From positions 1 through 64,000 of the forward strand of contig JAENYN010000013.1 in NCBI GenBank assembly GCA_016841765.1: 64,000 nucleotides of DNA. Reading direction: 5' to 3'. Made by a program: the position numbers and the translations under genes. Below the pieces are notes generated by a model that saw nothing but the letters and a program-made list of their open reading frames with translations, ran no database searches and had not been told where the DNA came from. Shown one piece after another: positions 25,389 through 34,913 of the stretch. This DNA is from Guptibacillus hwajinpoensis. Lineage in GTDB: Bacteria; Bacillota; Bacilli; Bacillales; Bacillaceae_O. The first letter of the stretch is position 1; each line of letters starts with the position of its first letter.

Positions 25389-28343
25389 ATGGCTTTCGAT
25401 AAGTTTGACGATATAAAGAAGCGCTGGTCGTCTTTAAAGGAACACCATGCCAGCAAAAAAGCGGCAAAAGGCGCTCGGATTACATCTAAGGTTTTATGGA
25501 ATTTATTGATCGTTTTTTTGGTTTTCGGTTTAATCGGCACCTTTTTTGCAGGCGGTGTTGGTGCGGGTTATTTCGCTTCTCTCGTGAAAGATGAGGAACC
25601 CCGCAGCTTCACCAGCATGAAAGAGGATGTATATAATTATGAAGAAACATCACAGATTTATTTTGCAGACAATGTCCTGCTCGGGAATTTACGCACTGAT
25701 CTGCAACGGGAAGAAGTAAGCCTGAATGAAGTATCCGATCATGTCATACAGGCGGTCATTGCAACAGAAGACCAATATTTTTATGAACATGAAGGTGTCG
25801 TCCCCAAAGCGATTGCCCGTGCCATTTTCCAGGAAGTAACGAATTCTTCCAGCCAGAGCGGAGGAAGCACATTGACCCAGCAGTTGATCAAAAACCAGCT
25901 GCTTACACGGGAAGTTTCCTTTGAAAGGAAAGCCAAGGAGATCCTTCTTGCACTCCGTCTAGAGCACGCGCTTAATAAGGACGAGATTCTTGAAGCTTAT
26001 TTGAATATTGTCCCATTTGGCCGTAATGCTTCTGGGCGCAATATCGCCGGGGTCCAAACGGCAGCCCAGGGAATCTTCGGCGTAGATGCTAAGGACCTGA
26101 CCCTGCCGCAAGCTGCTTTTATTGCAGGTTTACCCCAAAGTCCGTACGGTTACACACCTTTTAACCAGTACGGGGAATTAAAAGAAAATCTTGAACCGGG
26201 TACCAACCGGATGAAGACGGTATTGAACCGGATGAAGGGTGCAGGCTTCATTACCGAAAAAGAATTCAAACAAGCGACAGCTTACGATATTACAAAAGAC
26301 TTCGCCAAGCGGAAAGACAGTCCGCTTCAGAAGTATCCATATGTCATGCAGGAAGTCGAAAGACGCGCCGTTGATATCCTTGCAAAACAAATGGCAAAAG
26401 AAGACGGAGTCAAGCAGGAAGACCTTTATAAAGATAATAAGAAACTTCTGAAGGAATATGAAGCCAATGCCGATACTCTGATCAGGAAAAGCGGCTATCG
26501 CATTCACACAACCATCAATAAAGAAATCTATGACAAAATGCAGGAAATCAAAAACAACTATACCCTTTACGGCTCTGATAAGGCCGAATGGAAAGTGGAC
26601 CCTAAGACCGGTGAAAAAGTCAAGGTGATGGAACCAGTCGAAACTGCGGCAATCATGATTGAGAATAAATCAGGCCGGATCATCAGCTTCGTCGGCGGCC
26701 GTGATTTCGAGCGGCAGCAGCAAAACCATGCCACACAGGCACTCAGGCCAAATGGGTCGACGATGAAGCCGCTGCTTGTCTATGCGCCGGCAATGGAACT
26801 CGGGGCTATTCAGCCGGGATCTGTGTTGATTGATGCACCTATTACCTTTAAGACATCGAACGGCCCTTATAATCCTAAAAACTACGGTGGCGGTTACCAC
26901 GGTCTTACGTCTGCACGAAATGCGCTGGCAAAGTCCTATAACGTGCCAGCTGTAGAAACATACAGCAAAATTGTTAACCGCGACCCGGTGCAATTCCTAA
27001 AAAAAATGGGCTTCACTTCACTTGAAAAAGGTGATGGACAAAACCTATCCAGTGCTCTTGGGACACCAGAAGTCTATGTCGAGGAAAATGTCAATGCGTT
27101 TGCGACATTCGGCAACGGCGGTAAATTTGTGGATGCGTATATGATTGATAAGATTGAATCTAAAGACGGGGATATCGTGTATCAGCACAAGTCTGAACCG
27201 GTCGATGTCTTTACTCCGCAAACGAATTATCTCATGCTTGACATGATGCGGGATGTACTGAAATACGGAACAGCGGCCAGCACGCCGAAGCGCCTGAAAT
27301 TTCATGCCGACTGGGCCGGCAAAACAGGTACAGGACAGGATTATAAAGATGCCTGGTTTGTCGCCACAAATCCGAATATAACGTTTGGTACATGGATTGG
27401 CTATGATACACCAAAGAGCCTGGAAAAATCCTATAAGGGCTACAGCTATTCCAGCCGGAACCAGAAACTCTGGGCTGAACTGATGAATGCCGCCTATGAT
27501 ATCAAACCGGAACTTGTGAAACCGGAACAGAGCTTCAAAATGCCGGGCGGCATTGTCCGCAGATCGTATTGTGCGATGGCCGGGTTGCTGCCATCCTCTG
27601 TCTGTGCCGAAATGGGGCTGATGCAGTCAGACCTGTACAACGTCAAGTACCTGCCTAAGGAAAAGGACGGATCTGCCGATTCAGTCAAATATATTGTCAG
27701 AAATGGAACGAAGTACATCGTTCCTGACAGCGCACCGGATGAATTTGTGGAAAAAGGGCTTATGCTTGGCGGGGATGCTGCCGAAGAGTTAAGCAAAGTG
27801 ATTGAGTATCTGCCGGAAAACGGCAAATTCGGCAACTTCCTTTCTCCTGACTCGCCGAAAATCAACGATAACGGGAAGGCACCGGACCCAATCGGCGGCG
27901 TGAAGCTGTCAGGAAAGTCCCTCAACTGGCCGCTTCCGGGCGAAAAGGATATTATTGGTTACAGGGTTTACCAGGCTTCCAGCAAGAATGGAAGTTTCCG
28001 CAGGGTTGCGAATGTTCCGGCGAATGTCCTGTCCTACACAGTGCCGGGAACATCATCCGCTTATTATGTAACTGCTGTCGATGTGGCAGGCAAAGAGTCT
28101 GCTCCATCAGCGATTGTAGGCGGGCCGCCGGAAAAACCGGCTGAGCCGGAACCGAAGCCGGAACCAAAACCGAAAGAAGAAAAGCCGCCAAAGCCTGATG
28201 ATAATAACACCAATGAACCGCCGGCTGATGATAGTCAGTCAGGCGGGACAGACTCAGGCACCACTGATGGAAACGGTGACGGCGGGAATCCGCCACCTGA
28301 AGGCGGCACTTCTGATAGTGGAGACACAACCGCCAATCAATAA
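25389..28343 (+). CDS. class A penicillin-binding protein 1A-type (transglycosylase/transpeptidase)
   Basis: A bifunctional peptidoglycan synthase (984 aa). A short cytoplasmic Lys-rich N-terminus and one membrane helix (about 36-60) come first. The GT51 glycosyltransferase follows, with catalytic Glu127 in ATEDQYFYEHEG and GGSTLTQQLIKNQL. The transpeptidase has the SxxK serine S457 (STMK), SxN (SYN, 516-518) and KTG (645-647). A fibronectin type III-like segment (about 845-910) precedes a Pro/Glu/Lys-rich then Gly/Asp/Ser-rich tail of about 75 residues. All catalytic motifs are intact. It lies between tyrS and acsA, monocistronic with its own terminator. Which paralogue it is (PonA, PBP1A or other) cannot be fixed here. 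Confidence 0.93.
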   Translation: MAFDKFDDIKKRWSSLKEHHASKKAAKGARITSKVLWNLLIVFLVFGLIGTFFAGGVGAGYFASLVKDEEPRSFTSMKEDVYNYEETSQIYFADNVLLGNLRTDLQREEVSLNEVSDHVIQAVIATEDQYFYEHEGVVPKAIARAIFQEVTNSSSQSGGSTLTQQLIKNQLLTREVSFERKAKEILLALRLEHALNKDEILEAYLNIVPFGRNASGRNIAGVQTAAQGIFGVDAKDLTLPQAAFIAGLPQSPYGYTPFNQYGELKENLEPGTNRMKTVLNRMKGAGFITEKEFKQATAYDITKDFAKRKDSPLQKYPYVMQEVERRAVDILAKQMAKEDGVKQEDLYKDNKKLLKEYEANADTLIRKSGYRIHTTINKEIYDKMQEIKNNYTLYGSDKAEWKVDPKTGEKVKVMEPVETAAIMIENKSGRIISFVGGRDFERQQQNHATQALRPNGSTMKPLLVYAPAMELGAIQPGSVLIDAPITFKTSNGPYNPKNYGGGYHGLTSARNALAKSYNVPAVETYSKIVNRDPVQFLKKMGFTSLEKGDGQNLSSALGTPEVYVEENVNAFATFGNGGKFVDAYMIDKIESKDGDIVYQHKSEPVDVFTPQTNYLMLDMMRDVLKYGTAASTPKRLKFHADWAGKTGTGQDYKDAWFVATNPNITFGTWIGYDTPKSLEKSYKGYSYSSRNQKLWAELMNAAYDIKPELVKPEQSFKMPGGIVRRSYCAMAGLLPSSVCAEMGLMQSDLYNVKYLPKEKDGSADSVKYIVRNGTKYIVPDSAPDEFVEKGLMLGGDAAEELSKVIEYLPENGKFGNFLSPDSPKINDNGKAPDPIGGVKLSGKSLNWPLPGEKDIIGYRVYQASSKNGSFRRVANVPANVLSYTVPGTSSAYYVTAVDVAGKESAPSAIVGGPPEKPAEPEPKPEPKPKEEKPPKPDDNNTNEPPADDSQSGGTDSGTTDGNGDGGNPPPEGGTSDSGDTTANQ

Positions 28344-28361
28344 TCAGCAGCAGATTTAGAT

Positions 28362-28393
28362 GAAGCCCCGGAGTCATGACTCCAGGGCTTTTT
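28362..28393 (+). terminator. terminator after the PBP gene
   Basis: AAGCCC...GGAGTCATGACTCC...GGGCTT forms a long hairpin followed by TTTTT. Confidence 0.88.
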
Positions 28394-28464
28394 CATGGGG
28401 ACAACAATGTTATACAGAACTGAATCACAACGATTCTGTAGTTACCAATACAGGAAAAAACGCA

Positions 28465-28497
28465 GAAAAAAAGCTCAGCACCTATGCTGAGCCTTTT
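28465..28497 (-). terminator. terminator after acsA
   Basis: GGCTCAGCAT and GTGCTGAGCT form the stem with a short loop on the minus strand, followed by TTTTTTTCTG. Confidence 0.88.
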
Positions 28498-28502
28498 ATA
28501 TA

Positions 28503-30224
28503 TCAGTCTTCCATCGTTGACAGGTCGCCAGCCGGAAGATCGAGCTCCCACGCTTTCAGGACACGTCTCATGATCTTACCGCTTCGGGTCTTCGGAAGTT
28601 TATCCCTGAACTCGATTTCACGCGGTGCGGCATGGGCGGCGAGGCCTTTTTTCACAAACATGCGGATTTCCTCAATCAATTCATCATTTGCTTCATAGCC
28701 ATCCCTGAGCGCCACGAATGCTTTGATAATTTCTCCGCGGACAGGGTCAGGCTTACCGATGACACCGGCTTCGGCCACAGCAGGGTGTTCTACGAGCTTG
28801 CTCTCCACTTCGAACGGACCGACACGCTCACCGGAAGTCATGATGACGTCATCAATCCTGCCCTGGAACCAGAAATAGCCGTCTTCATCCATATATGCGG
28901 AGTCACCCGACACATACCATCCGCCATTCGGCATGAGATAAGATTCATATTTTTCCGGACGGTTCCAGATGGCCCGCATCATGGACGGCCAGCCCTTTCT
29001 GATTGCAAGATTGCCCATCCGATACGGCGGAACTTCATTGCCCTGGTCATCAACGATAGCTGCTTCCACGCCAGGAATCGGCTTGCCCATTGAACCAGGC
29101 TTGATTTCCATGGAAGGATAGTTGCAAATCACCTGTGCGCCGGTTTCTGTCATCCACCAGGTGTCGTGAATCCGTAGATTGAATACTTTCATACCCCAAC
29201 GGATTACCTCAGGATTCAGCGGCTCACCGACTGACAGAATGTGGCGGAGAGAAGAAAGGTCAAACTGTTTCACGACTTCATCGCCTGCTCCCATCAGCAT
29301 CCTGAACGCTGTCGGTGCGCTGTACCACACTGTGACGCCAAAATCTTCAATCGCCTGGTACCAATTCTCCGGCTTGAATCTGCCGCCGAGAATCAGGTTG
29401 GATGTACCGGTCAGCCACGGGCCGAATACACCATAGGATGTACCGGTCACCCATCCCGGGTCGGCAGTACACCAGTAGGTATCGCTTTCCTTAAGGTCAA
29501 GCACCCATTTGGCTGTCTGGTAATGCTGGATCATAGCATTATGAACATGGAGAACGCCTTTAGGCTTGCCTGTTGAACCTGAAGTATAATGAAGAATAAG
29601 TCCATCTTCGCGGTCGACCCACTCGATATCCAAATCCTTGCTTGCTTTTTCCACACGGTTGTAATAATCGAGGTAAGGACCTTCTTCTTTTACATTGTCA
29701 CCGACAAGAATGACATGTTTTAAGCTTGGCAGCTCGTCAACCGGAACCCGTTCAAGCAGTTCAGGGGTAGTGACAATCACCTTCGCTTCACTGTCTTCCA
29801 GCCTGTCCCGAACCGCACCTTCCATGAACGCTTCGAACAACGGGCCGACGATCGCCCCCAATTTCACCGCGCCAAGCAAAATGAAATACAATTCAGGAGA
29901 ACGAGGCATAAAAATGAAAACACGATCCCCTTTTTCAACATCTGCAGCTGATTTCAGTACATTTGCGGCCTTGTTTGTCCAGTCTTTCATTTCTTTGAAG
30001 GTGTATTTTTCATTCCTGGCTGCATCCTTATAATAAAGGGCCACCTTATTTTTCCGGTATGATTCAGCATGCCTGTCAATTGCCTCGTATGCTAAATTGA
30101 CCCGGCCTGTTTCATACCAGGAAAAGTTTTTTTCCACCTCCGACCAATCGAAACTCTTTTTGGTTTCTTCGTAATTTTCAAGGTTGTGTTCTCCATTTAA
30201 TACAGGAAGCGCTTCCACTTTCAT
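28503..30224 (-). CDS. acsA: acetyl-CoA synthetase
   Basis: AMP-forming acetate-CoA ligase (573 aa) used to assimilate acetate after overflow. Motifs are LHYTSGSTGKPKGVLHVHN, WWMTETGAQ, YVSGDSAYMDEDGYFWFQGR and the catalytic lysine in LPKTRSGKIMRR. In B. subtilis that lysine is acetylated by AcuA and freed by AcuC. The start MKVEALPVL is used because the ATG two codons earlier sits too close to AGGGGG. It diverges from acuABC across an intergenic region with a strong promoter and a cre-like site. Confidence 0.95.
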   Translation of the reverse strand: MKVEALPVLNGEHNLENYEETKKSFDWSEVEKNFSWYETGRVNLAYEAIDRHAESYRKNKVALYYKDAARNEKYTFKEMKDWTNKAANVLKSAADVEKGDRVFIFMPRSPELYFILLGAVKLGAIVGPLFEAFMEGAVRDRLEDSEAKVIVTTPELLERVPVDELPSLKHVILVGDNVKEEGPYLDYYNRVEKASKDLDIEWVDREDGLILHYTSGSTGKPKGVLHVHNAMIQHYQTAKWVLDLKESDTYWCTADPGWVTGTSYGVFGPWLTGTSNLILGGRFKPENWYQAIEDFGVTVWYSAPTAFRMLMGAGDEVVKQFDLSSLRHILSVGEPLNPEVIRWGMKVFNLRIHDTWWMTETGAQVICNYPSMEIKPGSMGKPIPGVEAAIVDDQGNEVPPYRMGNLAIRKGWPSMMRAIWNRPEKYESYLMPNGGWYVSGDSAYMDEDGYFWFQGRIDDVIMTSGERVGPFEVESKLVEHPAVAEAGVIGKPDPVRGEIIKAFVALRDGYEANDELIEEIRMFVKKGLAAHAAPREIEFRDKLPKTRSGKIMRRVLKAWELDLPAGDLSTMED

Positions 30225-30257
30225 TCCCATTCCCCCTAAATTTAGTTTCGTAATGTC

Positions 30258-30286
30258 ATTATAGTATAAAATAAATTTATTCTCAA
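30258..30286 (-). promoter_or_regulatory. sigma-A promoter of acsA
   Basis: On the minus strand TTGAGA (30281-30286), 17-nt spacer, TATAAT (30258-30263). This is a strong consensus promoter 34 nt from the acsA start codon. Confidence 0.8.
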
Positions 30287-30321
30287 TTTTTTAAAAATAT
30301 AGACAAAAAACATTTTTCTAT

Positions 30322-30335
30322 TGAAAACGCTTTAT
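30322..30335 (+). promoter_or_regulatory. cre-like site in the acsA/acuA intergenic region
   Basis: TGAAAACGCTTTAT matches 12 of 14 positions of the cre consensus. It lies just upstream of the acsA -35 and of the acuA -10 (TATAAT, 30352-30357). acsA and acuABC are CcpA-controlled in B. subtilis. Confidence 0.55.
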
Positions 30336-30396
30336 CTGTTTGGTTATCCTTTATAATAGAGGTAGCGAAAGCAGATTAAGAGATGGTGGTGACCGG

Positions 30397-31029
30397 ATGG
30401 AACACAAAAAAACATACAATGCGGCAAGGCATAAAACGGCGCACGGCGACCTCCTGATTGAAGGTCCTATAACGGCTGAAACCCTTGCAGAACTTGATTT
30501 TCACGAACATTTGACGGCATTTCGCCCTCACAAACAGCAGCATAAGGCCCTGATCGGCATTGCGGACCTTGAAGAGGGCCGGATTATTATTGCCCGCGAA
30601 AATAACATGGTCGTCGGATATGTGACATTCCTGTATCCCGATCCACTGGAACGGTGGTCCGAGGGCAAAATGGAAAATCTCATCGAATTGGGGGCCATTG
30701 AAGTTATCCCGAAATACCGCGGTGCCGGGGTCGGCAAACAGCTTCTCAAAGTGTCGATGATGGACGATTACATGGAAAACTATATTATTATTACCACAGA
30801 ATACTATTGGCACTGGGATCTTAAGGGTACAGGACTAAATGTATGGGAATACCGAAAAGTGATGGAAAAGATGATGAGTGCCGGCGGCCTTGAATGGTAT
30901 GCAACTGATGATCCAGAAATCAGTTCACATCCCGCCAACTGCCTGATGGCCAGAATCGGAAAAAATATCGACAGGGATTCAATAGAACAATTCGACCGGC
31001 TCCGATTTATGAACAGGTTCATGTATTAA
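30397..31029 (+). CDS. acuA: GNAT acetyltransferase AcuA
   Basis: A 210-aa protein acetyltransferase that inactivates acetyl-CoA synthetase by acetylating its active-site lysine. The acetyl-CoA-binding pyrophosphate loop is EVIPKYRGAGVGKQLL. The start MEHKKTYN, preceded by GGTGGTGACCGG, gives the family length; the ORF-track start 19 codons earlier overlaps the promoter. It is first in the acuABC operon, divergent from its target gene. Confidence 0.95.
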   Translation: MEHKKTYNAARHKTAHGDLLIEGPITAETLAELDFHEHLTAFRPHKQQHKALIGIADLEEGRIIIARENNMVVGYVTFLYPDPLERWSEGKMENLIELGAIEVIPKYRGAGVGKQLLKVSMMDDYMENYIIITTEYYWHWDLKGTGLNVWEYRKVMEKMMSAGGLEWYATDDPEISSHPANCLMARIGKNIDRDSIEQFDRLRFMNRFMY

Positions 31030-31084
31030 ATGGCGTATGAACATACCGTAATTATTTTCTGTCTCAATGACGGGGGGAACAAAT

Positions 31085-31732
31085 ATGATCGTTGAAGAAA
31101 TTATGCAAAGACAAGTATATACATTGAAAGCCGATGACCCGATCGCAAAAGGCTGGAAACTTTGCAACCTGCATCATATCCGGCATTTTCCGGTTGTTGA
31201 TGAAGACATGAAAGTGATCGGAATCGTATCGGACAGGGATCTCCGTGATGCGAGCCCGTCCATTCTCCATGACTGCAACCGCAAGCAGGAAGAATTGGAA
31301 AAGCCGGTCTCTACCGTTATGACACGCGAAGTCATTACCGGGCATCCTCTCGACTTTGTTGAGGAGATTTCCGCGATTTTTTACGAAGAAGAAATCGGCT
31401 GCATGCCGATTATCCGCGACCAAAAGCTGGTCGGGATTGTAACGGCAACCGATTTGCTCAATACTTTTGTAAGGCTCACAGGCGCCAACCAGCCTGGTTC
31501 ACAGCTGGAAGTGAAGGTTCCCAATAAAGCAGGCATTCTTGCTGAAGTGACCGCTGTAATCGGCCGCCATAAAGTAAATGTATCCAGTGTCCTTGTCTAT
31601 CCCGGAAAAACAGATGATTATAAAATCCTCGTTTTCCGGGTGCAGACCATCAATCCGATGAATATCATCCACGACTTGAAAGGGGAAGGATATGAAGTGC
31701 TGTGGCCTAACCTTCCGGGAGTATCCTCATGA
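31085..31732 (+). CDS. acuB: AcuB, CBS-pair and ACT domain protein
   Basis: A 215-aa protein with two CBS domains (about residues 1-60 and 72-130; MIVEEIMQ and VSTVMTREVI mark them) and a C-terminal ACT-like domain (from about 137, LEVKVPNKAGILAEVTAVI). CBS pairs usually bind adenine nucleotides and ACT domains bind small ligands, so an energy or metabolite sensor is plausible. The exact role in the AcuA/AcuC system is not established. RBS GGGGGGAAC. It overlaps acuC by four nt (ATGA). Confidence 0.94.
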   Translation: MIVEEIMQRQVYTLKADDPIAKGWKLCNLHHIRHFPVVDEDMKVIGIVSDRDLRDASPSILHDCNRKQEELEKPVSTVMTREVITGHPLDFVEEISAIFYEEEIGCMPIIRDQKLVGIVTATDLLNTFVRLTGANQPGSQLEVKVPNKAGILAEVTAVIGRHKVNVSSVLVYPGKTDDYKILVFRVQTINPMNIIHDLKGEGYEVLWPNLPGVSS

Positions 31733-32913
31733 AGGAAGCAGCTTTCATATATTCAGATGAATTTGCACGATATAAGTTCAATGACCAGCATCCATTCAAT
31801 CAGCTCCGCGTACAGCTGACGTTTGATTTGCTGAATACACTGGAAGCCCTTCAAGATAAGGACATCATTCCACCTCGGCCTGCAACCGACGATGAAATCG
31901 CCCTTATCCATGATGTCAATTTCATCGAAGCGGTAAAAAAAGCGGGAAAAGGCGGACTCCCGGAAGAGCAGGCAGGCAATTTCGGTCTTGGTACAGAGGA
32001 TACTCCAATTTTCGAAAACATGCATGAAGCGAGTTCCCTAATTGTCGGAGGGACATTGAAGGCTGTTGAGCTTGTAATGGAAGGAAAAGCCCGGCATGCC
32101 CTCAACCTCGGCGGCGGGCTTCATCATGGCTTCAGAGGAAAGGCCTCCGGCTTTTGTATCTATAACGACAGTTCTATCGCGATTGAATACTTGCGCCGCA
32201 ATTATAATGCCAGAGTGCTGTACGTTGATACAGACGCACACCATGGTGATGGTGTGCAATGGTCATTTTATGATGACCCTAATGTCTGCACATTCTCCAT
32301 GCATGAAACCGGACGTTATCTTTTTCCAGGGACGGGAGCGGTAAATGAACGAGGAGCCGGAGCCGGCTATGGATGTTCTTACAACATCCCGCTCGATGCA
32401 TTTACAGAAGATGAGTCCTTCCTTGAATCTTATGAAACCGCTCTCAGGGAAATTGCCGAACATTTCAAGCCTGATGTCATCCTTACCCAGAATGGTGCCG
32501 ATGCTCACTTCTATGATCCGCTGACCCATCTGTCTGCAACAATGAACATCTATAGGGAAATTCCAAAACTTGCCCATAAAATTGCCCATGAATATTGTGA
32601 TGGGCGCTGGATTGCGGTTGGCGGCGGAGGATATGATATCTGGCGGGTTGTACCAAGAGCCTGGGCACTGATCTGGCTTGAAATGACAAGTAACCGAATC
32701 GGTGAAGGCAAATTGCCGCAGGAATGGATAGATAAATGGCAGCCGAAAGCGCCGGTCCAGCTCCCTGACAGTTGGGATGACCCGGAAGGAGCTTATTCGC
32801 CGATTCCGCGCAAACCCGAAATTACTGAGAAAAACGCCCAGACACTGACAAAAGCGCTGCAAATCATCCGGCAGAACAAGGAATCCCAAAACCGAAAGAA
32901 TCAATCCTGTTAA
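31729..32913 (+). CDS. acuC: AcuC, histone-deacetylase-family protein deacetylase
   Basis: A zinc-dependent class I HDAC-like enzyme (394 aa). In B. subtilis AcuC removes acetyl groups from AcsA, restoring activity. The catalytic His pair is in LNLGGGLHHGF, the zinc ligands in VDTDAHHGDGVQW and QNGADAHFYDPL, and the Gly-rich IAVGGGGYDIW closes the pocket. Translation is coupled to acuB by an ATGA overlap. The final ~35 residues are Lys/Asn/Gln-rich and probably disordered. Confidence 0.94.
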   Translation: MKEAAFIYSDEFARYKFNDQHPFNQLRVQLTFDLLNTLEALQDKDIIPPRPATDDEIALIHDVNFIEAVKKAGKGGLPEEQAGNFGLGTEDTPIFENMHEASSLIVGGTLKAVELVMEGKARHALNLGGGLHHGFRGKASGFCIYNDSSIAIEYLRRNYNARVLYVDTDAHHGDGVQWSFYDDPNVCTFSMHETGRYLFPGTGAVNERGAGAGYGCSYNIPLDAFTEDESFLESYETALREIAEHFKPDVILTQNGADAHFYDPLTHLSATMNIYREIPKLAHKIAHEYCDGRWIAVGGGGYDIWRVVPRAWALIWLEMTSNRIGEGKLPQEWIDKWQPKAPVQLPDSWDDPEGAYSPIPRKPEITEKNAQTLTKALQIIRQNKESQNRKNQSC

Positions 32914-33022
32914 AGCGAACGTCCCTGGAAAACCCGGCTGAGTGCCAATGGAAAACATCTCAACGGGCAAGCCAATAGCAAAAGTTGAATTTACATTTGA
33001 AAACACTATACAAATAGCACAC

Positions 33023-33055
33023 AAAAAGCTCAGACCCTGAGCTTTTTATTTTTTG
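33023..33055 (+). terminator. terminator after acuABC
   Basis: AAAAAGCTCAG and CTGAGCTTTTT form a stem with a three-nt loop, about 110 nt past the acuC stop. Confidence 0.85.
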
Positions 33056-33144
33056 CCAGCTTATTCCCTTGAAATGCAAGATAAATCCAACTTGGGTGTT
33101 ACTGCTGGAATAAATCTTTCTTTACAGATTGGATTGGTGAGAAA

Positions 33145-33205
33145 GGCATTCGACTCCAGCAGGGGGGAAGCGAATGCCTGTAGCCGAAAGGAACGGTCAA
33201 GATTC
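33145..33205 (+). repeat. short form of GC-rich palindromic repeat
   Basis: GGCATTCG and CGAATGCC form a stem around CTCCAGCAGGGGGGAAG, followed by CCTGTAGCCGAAAGGAAC. The order CTCGACTCC..GCGGG / GGAAAGCGAG..CCTGCAGCGTAAATCAAC of the 36.8-kb element is kept, but the central ~60 nt are absent. The gene-free stretch 32914-33341 holds this and two terminators. Confidence 0.5.
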
Positions 33206-33293
33206 TGAAAACCAAATTCCCTTCTTTTACAATCCTGCCCTGGAATTGAAAAACAATCTTCACCCAAAAGGAATAAGAAAACAACATAAAAAC

Positions 33294-33336
33294 AAAAAAC
33301 GAGTATGAAACCTTCCCGATTTCATACTCGTTTTCG
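33294..33336 (-). terminator. terminator after motS
   Basis: ACGAGTATGAAA and TTTCATACTCGT form a 12-bp stem, followed on the minus strand by TTTTTTGTTTTT. Confidence 0.9.
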
Positions 33337-33341
33337 TTTGG

Positions 33342-34040
33342 TTAGTTCTCTTTATTTTTCGAATCAGAAATCACTATCTCCACTCTCCGGTTCTTTTGCC
33401 AGTTGTCCGAGTTATTATTGGCAGCAAGCGGCCTTGTATCACCGTATCCGATTGCTGTAAAACGGGCCGCATCAATACCGTGATGATCGGTGAAATAGCG
33501 GATCACACTGCTGGCACGTGCTCCGGACAGTTCCCAGTTGGAAGGATAACGATAAGTATGTATCGGCCGGCCGTCTGTATGGCCCTCCACTTTCACCTGG
33601 TTGGAAAGTGTTGAGAGCAAATGAGCAATTTCACTTAAGAATGGCTTTGCCATATCTATAATTTCCGCTTCGCCTGTTTTAAAAAGCACCTTTTCCTGAA
33701 GGACAAGAACAACACCGCGTTTATTTCGCTGGGCTGTCACAGTGGTCTCCAGCCCATGTTCTGCCAGATATGCACGGATTTCAGTAAGGATTTCATCCAA
33801 CTGAACATCATCAATTGTTGCTTCTGCGTAATCTTGTTCAAGTAAAACAGAAGAGTTATCTTCGAAGATAGAGTCGCTGTTGAATGATTTGGCCACCGCT
33901 TGAAATTTGATTAAATCGATTTGGGACATGGAAAACAGCAAAATAAAAAACACGAGGATCAGCGTCATCAGATCCGCATATGTCACCATCCAGGAGGGAG
34001 CACCTTTTTTCCCCCGGTCTTTCTTTCTTCTAAGACTCAT
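33342..34040 (-). CDS. motS: flagellar stator protein MotS (MotB family)
   Basis: A 232-aa stator B subunit. The N-terminal basic stretch leads into one membrane helix, TYADLMTLILVFFILLFSMS, whose aspartate carries the coupling ion. A plug/linker follows, then a C-terminal OmpA-like peptidoglycan-binding domain with VEGHTDGRPIHTYRYPSNWE and SGARASSVIRYF. Location beside motP and ccpA matches the Na+-driven MotPS pair (ytxE/ytxD) of B. subtilis. Ion specificity is inferred from synteny, not shown. It overlaps the end of motP by 11 bp. Confidence 0.92.
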   Translation of the reverse strand: MSLRRKKDRGKKGAPSWMVTYADLMTLILVFFILLFSMSQIDLIKFQAVAKSFNSDSIFEDNSSVLLEQDYAEATIDDVQLDEILTEIRAYLAEHGLETTVTAQRNKRGVVLVLQEKVLFKTGEAEIIDMAKPFLSEIAHLLSTLSNQVKVEGHTDGRPIHTYRYPSNWELSGARASSVIRYFTDHHGIDAARFTAIGYGDTRPLAANNNSDNWQKNRRVEIVISDSKNKEN

Positions 34041-34860
34041 GGGCAGGCTCCCCGATCAAGATATCGTTTTCCATTTCCGGTTTGAACGCTTTTTCCTTTT
34101 CTTCTTCTGATAAAAAAGCACTGAGCTTTTCTTCAAGGAATGTGGAGTTCTGTCCGGATTGGATGCCGATCACCCCTTCAATTACAATCTCCTTGAGGAA
34201 AACCTCCTCATCCGTCTTGTTTTCAAGCTTTGAAGCCATCGGATTGAAGACGAGATTGGCAAGGAGTGACCCGTAAAGGGTAGTCAATAGCGCAACCGCC
34301 ATGTTCGGGCCGAGTGCCGCCGGGTCGTTCAGGTTTTTAAGCATCAAAATAAGCCCGACTATCGTACCCAGCATCCCCCAGGCCGGGGCATATTCCCCTG
34401 CTTTTTCAATAATGCTGCGGCCCTTGCGATGGCGTTCTTCCAATGCGGCGATTTCCGCATTCATGATCTCTTTGATCATTTCTGGGTCCAGACCATCAAC
34501 AGCAAGCAGGACTCCTTTCTTCAAAAAAGGGTCCCTGATTTTGTCAACTTCCGTTTCAAGGGATAACAGCCCCGCTCTTCTTGCTTTATCAGACAGCCGA
34601 ATGAATGTTTTGACCATTTCACCCACATCGGTTTCATTAGTTCGGAACGCTTCTTTTAAAATCCTGAAGATCAGCTTGATTTCTTTCACATTAAAATTGA
34701 TCAGCAGCCCGCCGGCGATTCCGCCCAAAACGATGACCATTGAAGATGCCTGAATGAACGAAGGCAGCTGTGATAGCCCTGAGTGCGTATAAATGCCAAG
34801 TAAAAGCATGGATAAACCGATAAAGATTCCAATTGGTGTGAGAACATCCAACTTTTTCAT
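34030..34860 (-). CDS. motP: flagellar stator protein MotP (MotA family)
   Basis: A 276-aa stator A subunit with four expected membrane helices: two near the N-terminus (about 8-27 and 37-56) and two around 150-170 and 180-205. A charged cytoplasmic loop of about 80 residues lies between them, where rotor contact occurs (LSDKARRAGLLSLE). The conserved helix-3 segment EYAPAWGMLGTIVGLI is present. It precedes and overlaps motS, giving coupled translation. The ion is probably Na+ given the MotPS position next to ccpA. Confidence 0.92.
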   Translation of the reverse strand: MKKLDVLTPIGIFIGLSMLLLGIYTHSGLSQLPSFIQASSMVIVLGGIAGGLLINFNVKEIKLIFRILKEAFRTNETDVGEMVKTFIRLSDKARRAGLLSLETEVDKIRDPFLKKGVLLAVDGLDPEMIKEIMNAEIAALEERHRKGRSIIEKAGEYAPAWGMLGTIVGLILMLKNLNDPAALGPNMAVALLTTLYGSLLANLVFNPMASKLENKTDEEVFLKEIVIEGVIGIQSGQNSTFLEEKLSAFLSEEEKEKAFKPEMENDILIGEPAHES

Positions 34861-34913
34861 GTCTCTCTCCCCTGCTTACAAAAAGTGGTTTTTCACACTT
34901 TATATCGGCAAGG

